19,723 bases of DNA from assembly GCA_003131985.1 (NCBI GenBank), contig PKWH01000357.1, positions 1 through 19,723 of the forward strand, in the 5' to 3' direction. Under the pieces are notes generated by a model that made no database searches, was not told the origin of the DNA, and saw nothing but the letters and a program-made list of their open reading frames with translations. Source of the stretch: Acidobacteriota bacterium. GTDB taxonomy: Bacteria > Acidobacteriota > Terriglobia > Acidiferrales > UBA7541. Below, piece by piece: positions 15,533-19,723 of the stretch. Numbering within the stretch: the stretch's first letter is position 1; every line of letters begins with the position of its first letter. The position numbers and the translations under genes were made by a program.

Positions 15533-16753
15533 TTAACCGGCCGAGGCGCTGAATTGCTTTTGGCAAGAGCCAGCGGCATCAGCACTTTCGGTCAATAGTT
15601 CATGCACTGCTGCACACACTTCGGCGACTTGCGCGTTGGTCATCGCCGAGAAAAATGGAAGCGCTAGGCACCGCCCAGCGGCCAGGTCCGTTTGCGGAAG
15701 CGAAGAAGGACGCGAGAGTGGGATCTTCTTGAAATAGGGTTGGCGATGGATGGCCGGAAAATATGCCTGGCATGCAATGCCGCGCCCGCGTAAATTGGCG
15801 ATCAAACTTTCGCGTCGCCACGCAGCCCACGGTCCTTGCAGCTGGATTACGTACACGAACCAACTTTGCTTTGTCTCGGCTGGTTCGTACGGGAGAGTAA
15901 TGCCTGGAGTGTGAGCGAGAGCGCGTGAATATTCATCCGCCACTCGCTCCCGCGATGACAGCAGATCACTGATTCTTTTAAGCTGGACCAAGCCCAAGGC
16001 GCAGTGTAAATCGCTCAAGCGGTAGTTGTATCCTAAAGCAGTGTGACGTAACCAGGCAGATCGATCGTCGCGGCCCTGATTGCGGAGACTGCGGCAGAGC
16101 ATCGCGACCTGCGTGTCATTGGTGACGATCATTCCTCCCTCTGCGGTCGTCATCTGCTTATTTGGATAGAATGCGAAAGCCGCGGCGTCGCCGAAAGTGC
16201 CGACAAGCTGACCGCGATACCGGCTTCCGAGTGCTTCGCAGGCGTCTTCGAGAATGCGCAAATTGAATTCGCGGGCCATTTCGACAATGGGAGCCATATC
16301 GCACGGTGTACCAAAAACGTGAACTGGAAGAATTGCTTTTAGAATGCGTCCTGACCGGCGATTGAAGAGCCTGCATTTATCCGGCTTCCAAACATATTCA
16401 GAGGTCAGGGTTTCTCGAATCTCTGCCGGATTAATGTTAAGCGTGACGGGATGAATGTCGACGAACATCGGCAACGCTCTCTCGTACAACAAACAGTTTG
16501 CTGAAGCTACGAAACTGAAAGACGTTGTGAGAACCTCGTCTTCCGGTCCGATGCCAAGCGCTCTGACGCAAAGGTGCAAGGCTGAGGTTCCACTATTTGT
16601 CGCGACAGCATAACGCGTGCCGATATAGTTGGCGAATTCCTCTTCAAATTCAGCGACTTGTGGACCTAGGCTCAGGTTTCCGGACCGAAGCGTGCGCGTG
16701 ACGTACTCGACTTCGAGGTCTCCAATGTCAGGCCGCGAAAGCGGAATATTCAC
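15533..16753 (-). CDS. DegT/DnrJ/EryC1/StrS-family sugar aminotransferase
   Basis: PLP-dependent enzyme of 406 residues expected to transaminate a keto-sugar nucleotide. The start is GTG at 16753, overlapping the dehydratase stop as GTGA and giving the family opening M-N-I-P-L-S-R-P-D-I; the open frame continues to a TTG at 16813, but that would run 64 bases into the neighbour. Motifs: N-S-G-T-S-A-L-H at 53-60, P-V-H-V-F-G near 143-148, E-D170-A-C-E for the pyridine nitrogen, and F-Y-P-N-K199-Q-M-T-T-A-E-G-G with the Schiff-base Lys. The paired 4,6-dehydratase upstream implies a 4-amino-4,6-dideoxyhexose nucleotide as product. No N-acetyltransferase is seen in the window. Family call very sure; exact sugar unknown. 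Confidence 0.93.
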   Translation of the reverse strand: MNIPLSRPDIGDLEVEYVTRTLRSGNLSLGPQVAEFEEEFANYIGTRYAVATNSGTSALHLCVRALGIGPEDEVLTTSFSFVASANCLLYERALPMFVDIHPVTLNINPAEIRETLTSEYVWKPDKCRLFNRRSGRILKAILPVHVFGTPCDMAPIVEMAREFNLRILEDACEALGSRYRGQLVGTFGDAAAFAFYPNKQMTTAEGGMIVTNDTQVAMLCRSLRNQGRDDRSAWLRHTALGYNYRLSDLHCALGLVQLKRISDLLSSRERVADEYSRALAHTPGITLPYEPAETKQSWFVYVIQLQGPWAAWRRESLIANLRGRGIACQAYFPAIHRQPYFKKIPLSRPSSLPQTDLAAGRCLALPFFSAMTNAQVAEVCAAVHELLTESADAAGSCQKQFSASAG

Positions 16754-18750
16754 GCTGCACCTATCGAATCGAAAGCGGCGGACGGACGCGGCGGAGCCGA
16801 AACTGGAAGGCAAAGTCGATCAGGTTGTGGTCCTTTGAAGCCAGGCTCGATTTCCGACAGGTATTCGAGCAGGCCTTCCTGATCGCCGCACTGAAGAAGG
16901 GATTCCATTTTGCGAATTTTGCCTAGAATTCCAAGAGCCAATGGGTTCTGCTGGGCGATCATGAGGATTTTTTCAGCTTTGGTATGAACGGGTTGCTCCC
17001 AATCCGCCCAAAGTTCCTCCTCTATCTTTTCGCCATCCTTCAAGCCGATGAATTCAATGGGAAGATCGCGCCCGGGTTCGAGGCCGGCGAAAAGCGCCAT
17101 GGTCTTTGCTAGTTCATAGATATTTAGCGGCTCGCCCATCTCGAATACGAATGTCTCCCCGCCCTTTCCGAGAGCCGCCGCGCGCAAAATTAGATGAACC
17201 GCTTCCGGCACCGACATGAAATAGCGAGTTGCGCGCGGATCGGTGACAAGTACTGGTTCGCCTTTCTGGATTTGCTCCCAGAAAAGTCTGAGGACGCTTC
17301 CGCTGCTTCCGGCAACATTTCCAAACCGCACGTTAGAGAAGGGTTTACAGTGGGTTCGAGCGAGGTCCTGAATGTATAGTTCTGTCAGCTTTTTGGACAA
17401 TCCCATATAACTTCTGGGGCTTACGGCTTTGTCCGTGGAGATATTTACAAACCGAGCCGCGCCGCATTCCATTGCAGCTTCCGCAACATTACGCGTGCCT
17501 AACACGTTGTTGCGAATCGCTTCTTGCGGATGCAGCTCGAGAAGACCTACATGTTTGTGTGCTGCCGCGTGAAAAACAATCTCCGGGCGCTCGCTGCGGA
17601 AGAGTTCCCGCAACCGATCCCTATTGAGGATGTCGGCAAGGACGGGCCTAACTCGTGATGCCTCACAAAGCTGGGAAATCTCGCGATGGACGTAGAACAG
17701 GCTGTTTTCAGACTTGTCGAGGAGGATTATCTTTTGCGGAGACGCCTGTGCGATCTGGCGGCAGAGCTCTGAGCCGATGCTGCCCCCTGCACCGGTGACG
17801 AGAACTACTTTTCCCCCGACGATCCTTCGAGTTTCTTGCAAGTCTATGCGTATCTCGGTGCGATCCAGAAGATCCGTAATCTTTGGACTCCGCAGCTGAC
17901 ATCTGGAGACCTTTTCATCGGCCAACTCGGTAAGTGAGGGAAGCGTCCGAACTGGGAGCCGGGATGCGCGACAAACAGTAAGAATATCTTTCATCTGCGA
18001 TGGCGTCGCACTTGGAATGCATATAAGGATTTCTTCGGCGCGCATTTCCGCCGCCAATCTGGCGATATCTTTCGTCCCGCTGACAACAGGAACGCCGTAC
18101 ATCGACCTGTTTGACTTGGCCGGATCGTCGTCCACGACAGCTATGGGTTGGCAGGCCGAAGCTGGGTCCATTGACAACTCTTTCAGCAGCGTCATTCCGG
18201 CATCGCCGGCTCCGACAATCAAGACGCGTCTTCCGTGTTTGCGCCGAACAGCTCGCTGCGTTTTCAAAATACGCGATCCGAAGTGCAAACTGCCCCACAA
18301 AAGCTGAAGGATCATGCAATCGAGGACGAATAGAGCAAAAGGTAATTTAAGCTCCGGAAGTTGCCACCAGGCAAAGGCCCAAAAGGTCAGAGTGCTGAAG
18401 ATGACAATCTTGCAGATCGAGATCAGATCTGGAATGGAGGCATATCTGAGCGAGCGTCGATATAGCCCCGCTATCACCAGACCAGCCAAACGAAACAGGA
18501 TCAAAAAACCAAAAGTGGCGCGCACAATCTGTGCGGCCCATCCCGGATCGTGCGTTTCGGATAAAACATAGATGGCAAGAAAATAAGAAGCTGCCGCAAT
18601 GACTATTTCAGCGCAGAGAACAAGAAACGAGCGGTGCGCGCGCCAGGCGAGTTTTGCCAGATACGCTCCGCGCGCCACGAGCTTTTCTAATGTCCGATCT
18701 CGTGGCCGGGCCGTTTGCCCGATGGAGAGGGTGCTCATTCGTATCACCAT
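16750..18750 (-). CDS. Membrane-bound nucleotide-sugar 4,6-dehydratase (FlaA1/WbpM/CapD type)
   Basis: Protein of 666 residues, the normal length for the long WbpM-like class. Hydrophobic helices occupy about 41-63, 72-96, 107-130 and 137-155. A first Rossmann domain has G180-A-G-D-A-G, and an extended SDR domain starts at V-T-G-A-G-G-S-I-G (318-326). The catalytic region is I-S438-T-D-K441 and M449-G-L-S-K453: Met replaces the SDR Tyr, as in WbpM/FlaA1 dehydratases. These convert UDP-GlcNAc to a UDP-4-keto-6-deoxy sugar. The last 60 residues are Pro-rich and variable. ATG 18750 begins the open frame, but ATG 18738 has a better ribosome site, so the true start may be four codons in. The next gene, an aminotransferase, overlaps its stop and should use its product. 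Substrate UDP-GlcNAc is likely, not proven. Confidence 0.92.
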   Translation of the reverse strand: MVIRMSTLSIGQTARPRDRTLEKLVARGAYLAKLAWRAHRSFLVLCAEIVIAAASYFLAIYVLSETHDPGWAAQIVRATFGFLILFRLAGLVIAGLYRRSLRYASIPDLISICKIVIFSTLTFWAFAWWQLPELKLPFALFVLDCMILQLLWGSLHFGSRILKTQRAVRRKHGRRVLIVGAGDAGMTLLKELSMDPASACQPIAVVDDDPAKSNRSMYGVPVVSGTKDIARLAAEMRAEEILICIPSATPSQMKDILTVCRASRLPVRTLPSLTELADEKVSRCQLRSPKITDLLDRTEIRIDLQETRRIVGGKVVLVTGAGGSIGSELCRQIAQASPQKIILLDKSENSLFYVHREISQLCEASRVRPVLADILNRDRLRELFRSERPEIVFHAAAHKHVGLLELHPQEAIRNNVLGTRNVAEAAMECGAARFVNISTDKAVSPRSYMGLSKKLTELYIQDLARTHCKPFSNVRFGNVAGSSGSVLRLFWEQIQKGEPVLVTDPRATRYFMSVPEAVHLILRAAALGKGGETFVFEMGEPLNIYELAKTMALFAGLEPGRDLPIEFIGLKDGEKIEEELWADWEQPVHTKAEKILMIAQQNPLALGILGKIRKMESLLQCGDQEGLLEYLSEIEPGFKGPQPDRLCLPVSAPPRPSAAFDSIGAA
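18743..18748 (-). promoter_or_regulatory. Ribosome binding site favouring ATG 18738
   Basis: On the minus strand GGTGAT lies 4 bases before the ATG at 18738. It matches part of the anti-Shine-Dalgarno complement AGGAGGTGAT. The ATG at 18750 has only A-rich sequence directly against it. This argues for the shorter dehydratase start. Confidence 0.5.
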
Positions 18751-18929
18751 TCTTTCTGTTTTACATTTTTAGCGGTGCGAGTTGCGACGTTTGAATGATC
18801 GTTCTTTGAATAGACTAAGACTCGGGCCCATTCGGAACGTAGCTCCGCCATTTGAGTCACATTGACCCACTAGAATTGACGCTGCCCCGGCGCACTGCGA
18901 ACATCACGGCCGCGTTGCCCGCTTCGAGC
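18751..18929. other. Largest intergenic gap, possible control region
   Basis: 179 bases without a gene separate the kinase-like gene from the dehydratase, the only sizeable gap inside the cluster. On the plus strand 18856-18866 reads GTCACATTGAC, an inverted GTCA/TGAC pair, and ATTGAC recurs at 18875-18880, 14 bases after the first (18861-18866). This could be an operator. I could not place a convincing -35/-10 pair on the minus strand, nor a hairpin plus T-run. Confidence 0.35.
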
Positions 18930-19664
18930 CTAAAGTTTTCTGTAAATGGCCTCAGGGATGGGAAAGAGCCGCTTGTTCAGGACCGCCCCAAGTATTGGCA
19001 CACTCGCCGCTTCTAAACTTTCCTTCGCCATGCGCGCCGATTCTCGACGCGTCATATTCGAACCGACCACCAGAACCGCCCCATCACTTAGGTGCGCGAG
19101 CAGGGTTGCGTCGCCGTAGGAGAGAATTCCGGGGATATCAATCAGCACAAAATCGAATTCATTCCGCAATTCATTGAGGCGAGTGCGCAATCGTGCCGGG
19201 TTTAAAGTCTCCTTTTCGATGTGGCCGGATGTCATCAACCAAAGATTTGGCCCGGAAACGCGCCGCACGAAGTCACGCACTGAATCGTTGTTTTTCAGGG
19301 ACTCCGCGAAACCAGCTCTATTCCCGACTTGAAAATGGTGATGGAGTGACGGGGAATAGAAATTTGCGTCCACGATGCAAACAGTCCCGAGGCCTTGGGC
19401 CGCCAGCATGCGGCTCGCGTTGGCGCAAACCCAGCTGCATCCGACACCTTTTTCCACACCGCAAAATGCGACCGACTCAGGGGTCTGTGTAACATCGGGA
19501 AGAACAAAAAGACGCCGCACTAGCTTCATCACCTCGTCATCAACCATGGCGCGATGATCGTGGTGCTCATGCAGCTCATTCACCCACGAGCTTTCTTGTG
19601 ACGCCGGCTGATAGGCGTCCTGCATATGTTCCGTAATTCCCAGAAGGTCGAAATTTCGGCTCAT
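18930..19664 (-). CDS. CpsD/BY-kinase-like P-loop protein with altered Walker A
   Basis: Protein of 244 residues resembling the cytoplasmic half of polysaccharide co-polymerase kinases (CpsD/CapB/Wzc C-terminus, ParA/MinD-related). The start ATG at 19664 overlaps an upstream stop as ATGA and has GGA six bases before it; an earlier in-frame GTG at 19682 is less likely. A variable, His-rich linker (about 20-45) precedes the fold. Walker A is G69-V-E-K72-G-V-G-C76-S: the signature Lys is kept but the P-loop Lys is Cys. Walker A' V-D-A-N is at 98-101 and Walker B V-L-I-D-I-P at 173-178. The C-terminus has one Tyr (241) and no Tyr cluster, the usual autophosphorylation site. It may regulate chain length through nucleotide binding rather than act as a kinase. 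Family call good, activity uncertain. Confidence 0.8.
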   Translation of the reverse strand: MSRNFDLLGITEHMQDAYQPASQESSWVNELHEHHDHRAMVDDEVMKLVRRLFVLPDVTQTPESVAFCGVEKGVGCSWVCANASRMLAAQGLGTVCIVDANFYSPSLHHHFQVGNRAGFAESLKNNDSVRDFVRRVSGPNLWLMTSGHIEKETLNPARLRTRLNELRNEFDFVLIDIPGILSYGDATLLAHLSDGAVLVVGSNMTRRESARMAKESLEAASVPILGAVLNKRLFPIPEAIYRKL

Positions 19665-19723
19665 GGTTTGTCCGATCGACACCCAAGGGCGTCGCTGAGA
19701 TCGTATTGACTAAGAAACATTCC
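19661..19723 (-). CDS. C-terminal tail of an upstream gene, cut by the window edge
   Basis: The frame ending in the TGA at 19661-19663 is open to the right edge and would supply the last 20 residues (ending G-C-R-S-D-K-P) of a gene whose stop overlaps the kinase-like start as ATGA. In comparable clusters a Wzz/GumC-type chain-length protein often sits here, but the visible tail is too short to identify, and 63 open bases can occur by chance. Confidence 0.4.
   Translation of the reverse strand, partial: GMFLSQYDLSDALGCRSDKP

Noticed and set aside
15528..15566. TTG start at 15566 for the oxygenase
   Set aside because: It would overlap the end of the aminotransferase by 34 bases, while an ATG lies 5 bases after the upstream stop.
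16754..16813. TTG start at 16813 for the aminotransferase
   Set aside because: The GTG at 16753 overlaps the dehydratase stop as GTGA and gives the normal family N-terminus. The extra 20 residues are a shifted frame of the dehydratase tail.
18751..18800. TTCAAA followed 18 bases later by TAAAAA on the minus strand as a promoter
   Set aside because: Poor match at both boxes, and it would leave almost no leader before the start codon and its ribosome site.

Overview
The window holds most of an extracellular polysaccharide (capsule, EPS or O-antigen type) gene cluster. Eleven complete genes on the minus strand run from the right edge to about 3781, the last 20 codons of a twelfth gene lie at the right edge, and one very long gene runs towards them on the plus strand at the left (from the left edge to 3753). 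The genes are densely packed, with no RNA gene, insertion sequence, CRISPR array or attachment site that I can see. Codon use is moderately GC-rich. The short, poorly conserved P-loop of the kinase-like protein and the large Gly-rich/helical-repeat/PilZ protein recall soil bacteria of the Acidobacteriota, but this assignment is inference from style and no phylogenetic marker is present.

Layout along transcription of the minus-strand cluster: the tail of an unknown gene (19661 to the edge); a CpsD/BY-kinase-like P-loop protein (18930-19664); a 179-base gap; a membrane-bound FlaA1/WbpM-type nucleotide-sugar 4,6-dehydratase (16750-18750); a DegT-type sugar aminotransferase (15533-16753); a PhyH-type Fe(II)/2-oxoglutarate oxygenase (14478-15527); an FkbM methyltransferase (13607-14461); a Wzy/O-antigen-ligase-like membrane protein (12230-13606); a GT4 glycosyltransferase (11004-12191); a PaaK/CapK-like adenylating enzyme (9579-10976); a ChbG/YdjC deacetylase (8662-9582); a GT2 glycosyltransferase (7507-8658); a Wzx-like flippase (5986-7482); a CapA-like metallophosphoesterase (4818-5969); and a WecA-like phosphoglycosyl transferase (3781-4809). 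Several junctions overlap by 4 bases (ATGA or GTGA) or abut (TAAATG), and all gaps inside the run from 18750 to 3781 are under 40 bases, so this looks like one operon.

Read together, the genes describe a Wzx/Wzy-type pathway. The WecA-like enzyme would load the first sugar phosphate on undecaprenyl phosphate. The GT2 and GT4 enzymes would extend it. The dehydratase and aminotransferase would make a 4-amino-4,6-dideoxy sugar nucleotide. The flippase would export the repeat unit and the Wzy-like protein would polymerise or ligate it. The methyltransferase, oxygenase, deacetylase and adenylating enzyme look like decorating functions. The polymer export channel and the membrane half of the chain-length system are not in the window and probably lie beyond the right edge.

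The left gene is the most unusual item. It encodes a protein of more than 1244 residues with a short N-terminal domain cut by the window edge, about 460 residues of Gly/Ser-rich low complexity containing two copies of a Trp-rich motif, a long helical-repeat region and a C-terminal PilZ-like domain. It converges on the polysaccharide operon with 27 bases between the two stop codons.
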